Assembly: GCA_932521025.1 (NCBI GenBank)
Contig: OW051471.1
Span: 620,001-684,000 of the forward strand
Origin: Oscheius onirici
Lineage: Eukaryota; Nematoda; Chromadorea; Rhabditida; Rhabditidae
Length of the DNA stretch: 64,000 nucleotides
Direction: 5' to 3'
Shown here: in pieces, positions 10,985 through 21,500 of the stretch
Layout: each line of letters starts with the position of its first letter
How positions within the stretch are numbered: position 1 is the first letter of the stretch
Program-made: the position numbers and the translations under genes
Notes under the pieces: model-generated
What the model was told of the DNA's origin: nothing
The model's input: only the letters and a program-made list of their open reading frames with translations
Database searches by the model: none

Positions 10985-13900
10985 CTAGTAAGAGACGGGG
11001 TTCTGCTGCTGAGGTTGGTAGTTGGTGGGAGGGGCAGCTGGAGCCTGAGCTGGCTGTTGATAGGTCTGGGCGGGCTGTTGAGCTGGAGCCTGGTAGTTTT
11101 GAGCCGGGGCCTGGTACTGAGCTGGAGCCTGAGCAGGGGCCTGGTACTGGGCAGGAGAAGACTGAGGGACGTAGTTCTGCTGGGGAGGAGAAGCAGGAGG
11201 AGAGACGTACTGTTGAGGCTGTTGAGCCTGTGGCTGGTAGGTCTGAGCGGGCTGAAAGACAGTTACTGTCTGATTCATTCTGTCTCTCTGTCACTCTGTC
11301 CCTCTGTCCCTTTGTTTTTTCCTGTCCCTCTGTCTCTCTGTCCCCACCTGTTGGTAAGCCGGTTGCTGTTGAGGATACTGAGGCTGTCCGTAAGCGGGCT
11401 GCTGGTAGACTGGGAACTGGTAGACGGGAAGAGGACGCTTAGGAGCACAGCAGACGCACTTGAGGTTCTTGTACTGCGGGTCGGGCTTCCAGTCCTCCTG
11501 CTTCACTCTGGTCTGCTCCGGCTCGTGTTCCTTGCTCCAGTCGGCTCCGCGCTTCTTTCTGTCTTCATTGTCATCATCTTCGTCGTCATCGAGAGATCTG
11601 GGCTCGTTGCTCTTGTGCTCCTTGCTGTCCTTGTCCTTGTGGTGCTTGTCGTCAGTGAGGGCAAGGAAGCCGAACATGGCAGTCTGAAGTGCTTCTTTGA
11701 ATGTTCCAGGATATTCTTTTAGGTCAGCGGAAAATGGTAATCCGATTCCATGACCCTTCGAGCTTACATTTTGAACATTTCTCAGTATCTGCAGTACAAA
11801 AGTCAGGTTTATGAACCCAAAAGATTATTGGACAAAAATTTGCAATCAGAATGATGCAAAATGTTTCAGAAGCTCCATTTAGCTCAAAGTGGCCGAAAAT
11901 AACTCAATATATGGTCGTTTGCTTTTCTCCACGCAAGTATAAAAAAAGTTGACCAATTTGAAGCCGGACATGATTTTTTTTCCATTTTTCCACCCAGGAA
12001 CACGTTTTCGAATTTTTACGCGCAAAAATGACAGAACGAGATGAAATGTTTCAGATTTTCAGTATATCTTTTTCGGATCATTCCAATTCGTTGCATGTGT
12101 GTTCTTCCAAAATCGAACCCGGCGCGGAGCGCGGGATGGATTTGGCTTTGTCTCCCACTAACGCAGAATGCTTTGAGCATAAAATCGCGCGCAGCGCGCG
12201 CCAGAAGCATTTTCAGGTTCCGGGATCTGTTCCATCGGATTCAGCGTAAAAATTACCCCTAGAGCCTTATTTTCAAGTCGATAAATCAAAACACTAAAAA
12301 GTTGGATAACAAACCACGTTTCCAGAATGTCCCCCGTCCGCCGTGCGCGGTTGTACGCGATTTGCGGGCTAATTTTTGCGAGTTTACAGTTTACGGGACG
12401 GTTAAATTTTTTTTCTTCTCTTGGGACGATCAAATATCGCATGGGACGGTTAAAGTGAAAAAGAGCCCAGTGACTCTCACTGAAACGATAAAGAAGTTAG
12501 ATTTTTGAAAAAAAAGTGGGGACTTTTTATGCACATTAGCTACAAACAGAAGCCAAACATTAGCTACAAACAAAAGGTAACTTTTTTTAATCACTTGGCT
12601 GCGGACAAAACAGTAGTAGATATAGCCTGCAGCTACCGTAATCCAACAGTTGTCTGTATTACGAGTCGTTTGTTAGCCGGCCCAATCACTTACACAAGCC
12701 TGTGGGAAGGCAATTTCGGGTTACTGTAGCGTTATTTTTTTTGAACAACCGATTTTTTTTTCAACTCGTAATAGACACAGTTTTCTTATCCGTAGCTACC
12801 GTAGTCGACCGACTCTATCTACTACTAGTTGGTGCGCAGCCAAAAGTTAAAAAAACACTCACATTGGGAAGATTACGGTCTCTCCTGGCGGCATTCTGGC
12901 AGCAGACGTTGCAGGAGTCCTCATCGTAGTTGGCAATCTCGGAGCAGCGGACGCGGACGGCCTTATACTGGCCGTGGTGGTGACGGTGACGGCGGTCAGT
13001 CACGAGCAGAACTCCGGCGTCCAGGTCACAGACATTACCTGGGAATTTTTTGTATTTTTTGAAGCCCCGAACAGCCAGTTTGTCCACATGTTCTCCTTTT
13101 CAATAAAAAAACTTCTTAAAAAACCATTCTACTGTATACCTATGTATACCGAAAGTATGGAACTGGTGCCACAACCCATAATTGAACATATTTTTCCATT
13201 TTGAAGGCTAATTATAAGAGAAACTCGGGATGAGAACAGACTGTTACAAAACAGACTGTCAAACTTGAGGAGAATCGACTCTAGTTATAGACGATTTCAC
13301 GGATTTTTTTGTTCCATAAACTACTCGAAGCTCTTGTGAATTAAAAGTTTTACTGCGTTGTTCCACGTTTCATCCAAAAAATAGAGTTTTTTTCAGAGTA
13401 TCCCTTTTCCTAAAGCTGTAGGCCATGACTAGTTCCTTGACTTGTTCTGTTTCAATGCTAGCTTCTATACTGGCTCATTCCATCATTTTGTTATGAGCAC
13501 GCCCAAGAACAAAATTCAGTGAAACTCACGATCTTCGAGGCCTGGAGGAGGAGGGTAGACTGGATAGTAGATGGGCTGAGTGGCTACTGGAGGAGGAGGG
13601 GGATACGAGTCCTGAGCACCACCGTAATAGCCACCAGCGGTGCCATTTTTCGTCGTCGTCTGCTTTTTCTGAAAATTTCAAAGCATATTTGAGCGAATAC
13701 AAGTTAATACCAGTCGGCTAATCTATGGACAAGCCCAAGTTTGTTTCGACTAACTCGTTTCAATTCCAAGTACAAAAGATATTTAATCCTGACAATGTCT
13801 AACCTGTCGCGAAGGACTTCGAGGCCATGGACATCATACAAACAAATAGAGTCCACGACAGACACCAAAAGATGAGAAGAGGCTTATTTTTAGTGCGTGC

Positions 13901-14756
13901 TTTCTACTCGACTACTTTTGACGAACCTATCCCATAACTTTTAGCATCGCCTATATATGGAAGCCTTAAAGCATAAAACTGTTTTCCCCGATTTTCACAT
14001 ATTTTCAGAGTCATTTTGCTAAAATGGCTGTAAGACTAAGGAAATTTTTTGCTAAACACACTGATTAACCATCTCCTGGTTCCTATAATTGGTAAAGATG
14101 AAACATGAAACTTCAATTTAGTCGTTTTGCCAAACCTTGAGGATGCATATTTTCAGTTACGCGAACTGCCGAGTTTCGTTCATTTCTCTCTAGTGAATTC
14201 ACGGTATAAAGGGTTCTTTTACACGCTGAATCTGATAAAAGTAGTTAGAAAGTCTAAAAGTTGATAAAAATGAAGAAAAACGCAGAATTGGCTCATTTCT
14301 AGGCTTCCCGCGCAAATTGGCAAACAAAGCCGAACTATTAGCACTAATTTTCCTCATACAATTTCGAATAAAATGGATACGACTCAAAGTTTGTGGCAAT
14401 GAATATGACTGTCCGTTCCCCAAAAGAATGGCATAATTTGAAATTTTTTTTCTTGGATGAGTATCCAACGTCTTGCATTCTGGTACGCAGGCAAATTCCC
14501 GCTAAAAGAAAAAAAGCTGTCAAAAACTGTTCAAAGCAAGCTCGTAGAATGCAGGTATCGTTGTTTTTGAAATTTTTTTATGGAAGCTGCAGTCAAGCGA
14601 TTACCTAAATGGCTACTGGATTCTAAATATATAGGTTAACCTCAAAACATAGAATTTCCTGACATCAAGCATTTTTTGTGAACTTTTTGGCCAAAAACTG
14701 ACCTCATCGGCTCGCGCCACCGCGACGAGTAGAAGAACGGCGAGCAGGCGGTACAT
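10985..14756 (-). CDS. Secreted eight-cysteine, His- and Gln/Pro-rich protein (paralog 1)
   Basis: Exons 14756-14703, 13668-13530, 13038-12863, 11683-11348 and 11251-10985 give 323 codons plus stop, all phases agreeing. Residues 1-16 are a signal peptide (MYRLLAVLLLVAVARA). Then come a Tyr/Pro-rich segment (PPPPPVATQPIYYPVY), a His-rich patch (RRHRHHHG) and cysteines spaced C-x10-C-x2-CC (RCSEIANYDEDSCNVCCQ). Next is a very acidic/basic stretch (DDDEDDDNEDRKKR) with a possible furin-type site RKKR, then CVCC followed by APK. The tail is made of QAPAQ/QQPAQ repeats ending NPVSY. All eight cysteines match those of the divergent paralog at 18597-23117. The family is not one I recognise. A secreted structural or matrix role is inference from signal peptide, paired cysteines and repeats. 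Confidence 0.85.
12080..12290 (+). repeat. GCGCGC-containing dispersed repeat in intron 3
   Basis: This block contains CGCGCAGCGCGCGCCAGAAG and TTCAGCGTAAAAATTACCCC. It recurs inverted at about 39700-39855, where TTGAAAATAAGG and GCGCGCGCTGCACGCGATTT are seen. Confidence 0.65.
12665..12730 (+). repeat. CTGTTAGGC...GGTTACTGTAG short repeat, copy 2 (diverged)
   Basis: GTTTGTTAGCCGGCCCAATC is followed by GCAATTTCGGGTTACTGTAG, matching the ends of the six-copy family. It lies inside intron 3 of the minus-strand eight-cysteine gene. Confidence 0.55.
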
Positions 14757-14793
14757 TGCTGCTAGCTGAGGTTGAGGGACATTTCCTCGGGGC

Positions 14794-14842
14794 TTTTATA
14801 CTGCTCCAGGGAGGAGAGTGAAGATCACTTAGACCACGCCCC
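14794..14842 (-). promoter_or_regulatory. TATA box and GC-rich element of eight-cysteine paralog 1
   Basis: On the minus strand TATAAAA (14800-14794) lies 38 bases before the ATG. Further upstream are TGATCTT (14827-14821) and GGGGCGTG (14842-14835). The divergent paralog has the same two motifs (AAGATCA at 18514-18520, CACGCCCC at 18535-18542) before its own TATA box. On the + strand both motifs keep the same order and orientation in the two promoters, although the genes point in opposite directions. Confidence 0.6.
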
Positions 14843-16064
14843 GTGGCTTTTTGGCTGAGAAACAGGGAGAGAGAGGAAAGGTGGGAAATGTTTCAGATGT
14901 TGCTTATTAGGAAATTCAGTGTTTTGAAACTTGAAGTTTTGGAGAATAATGACCAATTTTGAAGGTTTGAACAACATTTTTGGAAAGCTCGAAAAGTCAC
15001 AGAAATTGTTCAAAAAATAGGTCAGGTTTGAGGTTTTTTGGAACGAAATTTCGGGGTAAGTTCCCTACTTTTCCGAACTGCCGTTTTAGAGAATGCACTA
15101 ACTTTGACTGGAACAATAATACATCTTTGATGAAGTGGTAGGAAAAAAAACCCTTTATTCCGTGCAAAGAAGCCTTTATACCGGCTTCAAAAAAAAGAGG
15201 AACATTGTGATTTTGAACACATGTAAGACGACTACGTCAACCAATATCGAGCTGTAGACGAGCTGTTAGTACTGATGCTGAAACAAAACTATGAACCGTT
15301 GCTTTACTATTCGTTGTCAAAAAATGAAAGTCGTTGTCCTTTTGGGTATAATTACTGTTTGAGAACTTCTTAAACCTGAGAAGAGCAGTGATTTCTTGAT
15401 GCTCTAGTATTTATGCGGAACTCGGAACTTGAGACAATACTGAAAGGCGAAACTTTGTCTCTTTTACTCTAGACGACAAACTACTGGACACTGTCGTCCT
15501 GTCTCTTCAGAACCTTGTTCGATTCCCAGAGTTCTAGACGACAGACTCTAAGTAGTCTTTTTTTCTCGTATTCTTCGGTCGGACCAATTCTCTCCTCATC
15601 CAGAGCAGTCATAAACTACTCTTCCGGCGGACCATGTAGCATCGTTCTCTTGCCTCCGACCTGTAGCTCTCTTCCGGAACGGAGCCGGCAAAGAGGATGT
15701 TGAATGAATAACTTGCATTGTTTCGGTCTTTGTGGCGCTATCTACTCGTGTGATCATACAATAGCAGCTTATCCTGGTATGCCTTGCCTTTGGAACAAAA
15801 AAAGAATCCAAATTTTGAAGGAAAAACAGCAAAACTTCCCTGGGACTTTGAGCGTATTTTTTCAGGCCTTGTGGTCCTTTTTTTGTTTGTTCATCGCACC
15901 TTTTTAGCGCCAAAAAAAGCATACTTCTTGCATTAGTAACATTTTTACAGTTTCCGCAGTGCTCCGAGGATCGCTGAACCCTTCGTCACAGGTTGAGACA
16001 AAAAATTTCCCTCCAAAATTTTCATTTCCCTTTCCTAAGATCCCCTCTCTCCCCCTTTCTCTTT

Positions 16065-16275
16065 GCTTCGTTTCTCTCTGTTCCTTGAGGCTCTGTGAAC
16101 TCTGTTCGCAACATCCGCTGGCTCTTTTTCTAGCCACTTCTTTCGACGCCGCCTGACTTTTGGTACAGCAGGCTTGAGACGTGCAAGAACTTGATGGAGG
16201 AATGCTGGGAAGATATGTTGCCACATGTGAGCTGAGGAGGGGAAGAATGGAAAGAGAGAGAGAGGGTTAAAACGT
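16065..16275 (-). repeat. Exon-like dispersed repeat C, copy 2
   Basis: Inverted match to 9905-10120. On the minus strand a pyrimidine tract ending CCCTCCTCAG precedes a frame of 63 codons starting MWQHIFPAF, very rich in Lys/Arg (RRRRKKWLEKE) and ending GGERGS. The frame is open here but broken in copy 1. It could be an exon of a transposon-borne or lost gene, or a non-coding repeat that happens to be open. Confidence 0.65.
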
Positions 16276-16301
16276 TAGATAATCACAAAGCATTTAACTG
16301 C

Positions 16302-16766
16302 TTGTCTCTAACTCTTTGGCAACATTGTCTTTGCAGCGGCGCAAAGCGGTATGTGAGGGTCAGAAAATATTTGGTAGAATTTTCAGTGCTTGGATCGACT
16401 TCTGTATTAGGAGGTGTAATTTTCTTTCTCTTATATGGAATGTTTGATGCAAAAGAAGAAAGAGAAATAGTACTGAGAGACTACTCTTGGCGGGAGTTTT
16501 GGATAAACTTTTTATCAGGTTTCAACTCCTTTTTGGGTCACATTTTTCAAATAATCAGAAATTTCCTCAGTTCCCCTGTTCTACACTTCGGTCTTTGGAG
16601 GCCAGCTAGTCCTCTCTTTCTCTCAGAAATTTCGCAAGTACCAAGAAAAAGAGAGCGGAATGACTGTAATGTCGTGGGACGGACCATCGGTCAGGTGATC
16701 ATGGATTTTCGGAGAAGTCTCTTGAAGATAGGGGAGCAAAGAAGTGAGGGATCTGAAGAATTTTAG
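16302..16766 (+). CDS. Isolated open frame, 154 aa, unrecognised
   Basis: One of the longer intergenic open frames. It begins MSLTLWQHCL, has a hydrophobic stretch (VLGGVIFFLLYGMF) near residue 35-50 and ends SEGSEEF. No homology, splice context or promoter was recognised, and it sits next to repeat C. Chance remains the simplest explanation. Confidence 0.15.
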   Translation: MSLTLWQHCLCSGAKRYVRVRKYLVEFSVLGSTSVLGGVIFFLLYGMFDAKEEREIVLRDYSWREFWINFLSGFNSFLGHIFQIIRNFLSSPVLHFGLWRPASPLFLSEISQVPRKRERNDCNVVGRTIGQVIMDFRRSLLKIGEQRSEGSEEF

Positions 16767-16890
16767 CGTTTTCACTGAAAAGAAAATTGGGAAATTCAGC
16801 TGATCCGGAATTGTAACTACGAATTTTTGCTGCTTCACCCTGAAGCATTTTTTTTTTCAAAAAGAAGGCGTTTTCAACGCAAAAAAGGCC

Positions 16891-17543
16891 GTTATTAGGT
16901 CGAGAGGTAATCTTTTTGTTTTTTAACAGTAGCATTCTACTGGGCTAAATATCACCCCTGTAAAATATTAACTCGCTTGGTTGGGTAATTACGGTTGGGG
17001 AACGATTTCGAGTCCCAAATTTCATCAAAGTACCCCACCTCATGGTGATTTTTTGAGTTCGACTTTGATTTTTTGAGAAAAATACCGAACCGTTTGAGCT
17101 GATATTTTGCAGGGATTGTTCGTAGCTCAGTAGAATTCTACAGTTAAAAAAACAAAAAGATTTCCTCTCAGCGGATTCGAACCCTGGTCGCTCTAGCGTG
17201 AAATTTTCAAACCCACTGCGCCATCCGGGCATTTTCAGTTTAGACATGATCCAAAAGTTAAAAATCGTTTTTCCAAAAAGCATTCTGTGCGTCATTCTGA
17301 GCTGAGGTTTTCAGTAGTTGACAACTTTTTTGTACGATGCAAACCTTAGGAGTTATGGCCAAAATAGTGTTTTGATCGAAAATTAAAGGACTCACTGTTC
17401 TCAGATGAGATATCCTGATTTCTTGTATAGCCTATTAATTCGGCCTCGGTGAAACCTACATTTTGACAAAAAGATCGGTCTAATTCGATGAAAATGGAAG
17501 GAGTTATGGGTGAGAGAAAGACACTTACCTCTCGACCTAATAC
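16891..17543. repeat. Family A palindromic repeat with tRNA-like pol III boxes, copy 2
   Basis: The core 16897-17447 is the second copy of the element at 1-690. It ends at 17447 with the inverted GAGGCCGAATTAATAGGCTA terminus. The tRNA-like boxes are on the minus strand (B box 17173-17183, A box 17212-17223). The flanks 16891-16909 and 17525-17543 are inverted copies of each other (TATTAGGTCGAGAGGTAA), so the element lies in, or has grown, an outer inverted repeat. Confidence 0.75.
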
Positions 17544-17677
17544 TAACCCAAGAACTTCAAGTTCTTTTCCCCGTGTAGTTTTTGTGATGTTTAAGACAGA
17601 AAACTTGCCTATTCAAAGTCCAAAAGTCTGCGTAAAAGTTTTGTATTTATTGACATCTCGAACCCGGTTGACTAGGA

Positions 17678-17775
17678 AAGGGATCAGAAGAAATCGGTTG
17701 ACTAGGAAAAGGCTCAGAAGTTTAGAAGAAAACAGAAGTAGAAAAGCCGCCGACAGGCGGCGAAGCCGGCTGGTT
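17678..17775 (+). repeat. GATCAGAAG / GCCGCC-hairpin repeat, copy 2
   Basis: GGGATCAGAAGAAATCGG and AGAAGAAAACAGAAGTAGAA lead into a GC-rich hairpin AAGCCGCCGACAGGCGGC followed by GAAGCCGGCTGGT. It closely matches 40222-40306. Confidence 0.65.
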
Positions 17776-18513
17776 TGAATGAAATAAAAAACGACATCCA
17801 AATTTCTTTCACAGTCGTATTTTGGACATGATGAGAAGCGCATAAAAACATTTTGATTCCGAAACTTACTTTTTCATAAAGAAACACTATGCAGAGCGGG
17901 GGTTAGGGCAGTTGTCTTTCCTTATAGACATTTTGAAACGGTAGCGAAAACTATTTGGATCCAAAAGAAGTTGAAAATTAGGAAAAATGAGAAGCTTTCT
18001 GAAGATTCGGAATGTTACGGCATCTTCTTGGAGTGCTAAACAGCACTTCTGTGAAAAAAAAGATCTCATTGTTTCAAGCGTTACTCAACTGCCTCTTGCA
18101 ATCGCTGTTCTTGAACTGACGTTTCAACTGAAAAATCCCTGTATTGTGAAACAGGCCCAAATCCCCTCTAAGTTTCCCTTCTTCTTTCCCTCTCTCTCTT
18201 TTTCAATCTTGTCAAAAAAAACCAAAATCTGTACATAAAGTTCCCTTTTCCTCACAGGCACGAGATTCTAACATCACGAGTTCTCTCTTTTTCTGAAGTA
18301 ACATACAAGAAAGTTTTTTGTTACAACTAGGAAAATACTCCGAGAACGGTTTGTTTCAATCACTAGAGTATTATTTTCAGCGTATTACTTTTATCAGTGG
18401 ACCGGACTTTCGCAGAATTAAAAACAAGTTTTTGAAATTCCGACCCTCCAAAATCTCCTTCTACTCGTCCTTCTCTCCCAGCTGTTCCCCGAAGCCCCTC
18501 TCTGTTCCCTCCC

Positions 18514-18562
18514 AAGATCAAAGAAAGCTCTGGTCACGCCCCTCTGTTCAAGAGTATATAAG
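18514..18562 (+). promoter_or_regulatory. TATA box and GC-rich element of eight-cysteine paralog 2
   Basis: AAGATCA (18514-18520), CACGCCCC (18535-18542) and TATATAAG (18555-18562) precede the ATG at 18597 by 83, 62 and 42 bases (counting from each motif's first base). The first two motifs also stand before the divergent paralog. Confidence 0.6.
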
Positions 18563-18596
18563 CCCAGACTCTTTCAGACCACTCTCTAGAGCCAGA

Positions 18597-21500
18597 ATGC
18601 ACTCGTCCATCGTCCTGCTCACTGTGGCAGCCGCCGTGGTCGTCCATGGAGGTCCATCCACTAAAGAGGGCAAAGGATACTATGATGCCGCTCAGAGTCA
18701 ACCTGTGAGTTTTTTTTTGCGAAACATGAACAAAACACCTCTAGACTACAAGTTTAGTACATAAAGTGAAACAAAAAGAAATCCTGGGTCAAATGAAGTA
18801 TATTGTTGGGCAGTGACCGTCCTTAGAACACACATTTTTGTAAATTTTACACGGAGATAAAAGCTATGGAAAACTTTGAGAAAAGTACAAAATTTACGGA
18901 AAACAACGTTTTGTTCGGAATAAAAGATTTGACCAATACTGTTCTGCCCGAAATCTCTATTAGCCGAGATGAAACAACTGAAAATTGTGGGACTTCTTTT
19001 TTTGAACGACTGTCTAGGCTGTCGAACAAAAAACCTCTAGTCGAATAAAGCGGGAAAAGAAGCCAATTTTTAGGCCAAAATTGTCTTTGAAATAGAGGTT
19101 GAACAGTAGTTTTTCTGTCGGTGTAAAAGTTTGGGAAAATCAAAAACCTATCCTTCACAAGCTTCTCATTTCATCTTGAAAAAACTACATAGTACTTTTT
19201 ACAACGGAAGAAACATCGGATTGATTATTGGCCTGATGAATTATTACATATATTCTTTTTGTAAAGCATTTTTTGCTTTTGGTTCTGTCAAAAATAAGAA
19301 CATCAAAGAACTACAATCGTTGTTAACGTTTGACCAAAGTACGAAACAATGTGACAAAACCATATTTCGAATTCATCGGAAACTTATCGGAGTTGTTTAG
19401 ACTCTAGTCTCTTATTGTTAGTACCCAAGACGGTGGTTCGACAGAAGTAGTCTTTAGTGCCTGACGTGAAAAACGGACTTTTTTTAAACTTTCGCAGAAT
19501 CAAAATAGTGTTGTCCAAGAGCAACGAAGAACGATTTCAGGCTCTTCATTTTACTCTTACCTAAAAGTTGAAGTAAAATGAATTTCTTTGAACAAATGGA
19601 GGCTTGAAAACGTGTTCTCCCTCTTCCCTTTTGTGCCTGGACTGAAACAAAAAAACTTACTATTTTCTAGATAACTTTCTTACTTATATTTCCAGAAGCT
19701 GAGTCGATTTCAATCTTTTTCTATATTGAAATACACTTTTCACAAAACTTGGGTTCTAGCTGGGAAAACTGGAAGGTTTGACTTTTAGTGCTAAAAATGT
19801 GGCTTTGCGAAGAGAAAAAGCAAAAAGGTGAAAGAAATTGAACAAATTGCAGGCCTACCCCGCCCAGTCCGCTCCCTCCTACCAGCAGCAGCCTCCCGTC
19901 TACTACCAGCCCGTCTACACTCCTCCCCAGTATGCTCTTCCCAACGTTGATGGTTCGTTTTTTTTGTTTTTTTTTCTAGGTATTCAGGGTAATGACAGTA
20001 AGCTATTCCTCTTTCACTATTTGACCAAAGAGTCTAACCAAAAAAGTTGTAGGAAGGTCATAACTTTTTGAATAGTAAAGGTAATTGCAACTTTTTTCAG
20101 TGAACTACTGCACCGTCCACGCCACCTTCCCTCTGGTCGAGCGGAAGCATCACCGTCATCATCGTCGTGGTCAGTTCTTTTCTTTTTTTTTCCTCGCACG
20201 AAGGAAGACTACAACATAAAAAGGAAATCAGTAGAGTAGTTATAATACTTTTGAAGACCAAACTGAAAGCGATGAAAGTCTGCCGGTCTGAACTCTAGTA
20301 GAAAATGTAAAACAATTTTTTTATTAATCGAGGGCAAATTCGGCCAGTGGCACACCTAAAGGTTTGAGCTCAAGACTGTGAGCGTTTTGCATTTACTGTT
20401 CCGTAGGTTAACAAAGTTTAGAAATTTTGAGTGGAGGAAAACGAATAGGGACGAGTAGCGAAGAGGATTTGCTTTTGGAAACTAAAAAACAACTGAGGTA
20501 CACAGTACCAAAGAACATGTAATGGGTTGTAAAATACCTGGAATTCCTTGCTTGAAAGTCTACTGTGGCCTCGAAAGCAAGTTGTTGATTTTTTTTTAAG
20601 TTTTTTTTAAAGCCCTTGCCGTGCCGATTAGCTAAATGGTTCGCTACGTTTTAAAGCGTTTTAAAACGAAAAAAGGCGGGCTGATTCTACCGTACTTTTG
20701 CGCGGCTTTTCAAAATATTTTTATTCCAAAAATAGCGAAAACGTCGTTTTTTATCAATATTATTCTCTTTCCTACCAATTTCTCCAAAGAAATCAATCTT
20801 TTTGACAAAATACGAGGAGAAATAGTAAAAGGATAGCAGAAGATAGTCAATCTAGCGGTAAAACCTTCTTTTTTACCCAAAAATTTCAAAACCCGGCCAT
20901 TTTCGTCCATTTCAATGTATTTTCTTCATTTTTTTTTCTTCCACTGACTATTTTCAACGTACTTTTCACGATAAACATCATGAGAACGGGCGCAGTAGCT
21001 ACACTTAGCACCATTTTGCTTTAGCACCATTTTGCAGACCGCCGCCAGGTCTACGGCCAGCAGGACAGCTACGGAGGAGTTCAGCAGGCCCCTGCTGCCG
21101 GATACGGACAGGCTCCCGCTGCCAGCTACCCCCTCTGGCCTTCTCCCTTCACCGGACACCACAGCCGTCGATATGAGCGTCAGCACTGCCGCTACTCGGC
21201 CATCTTCGACCAGGCTACCTGTCAGACCTGCTGTCAGATCGCCTCGGCTGCTGCTGGAACTGATACTGTGAGTTATTTTTATTCTAATTGAGCTCAAAAC
21301 CAAAGCAATGTAAGAAATATCTGGAAACTTTACAGAGACTTTGAAACGTGAAGGGAAAATATTCAAGTTTCTTTAGACGATCAGTTTTGTGTACTTTCCC
21401 ATTTGAAAGAAGAGTATTTGGAAAAGAGGGGGAGGTTTTTCAGCGACTTTGAAACGTTTCATCTTTTACAAAAAAACTGAATAGGATTTTTGTAAGACTA

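Larger units (their letters stand above)
14843..18513. other. Intergenic region between the divergent eight-cysteine paralogs
   Basis: About 3.7 kb with no recognised spliced gene. It holds repeat C copy 2, a family A element and one GATCAGAAG/hairpin repeat, all listed separately. The remaining sequence, including 14850-15900, shows only AT-rich DNA to my reading. Regulation shared by the two flanking genes could reside here. Confidence 0.5.

Noticed and set aside
10826-11722. Longest open frame of the window (298 codons, + strand, Leu/Ser-rich)
   Set aside because: It is the antisense of the last two exons of the minus-strand eight-cysteine gene; Gln/Pro/Asp-rich coding sequence leaves the opposite strand open. 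The minus-strand model has signal peptide, splice sites, a paralog and a poly(A) signal.
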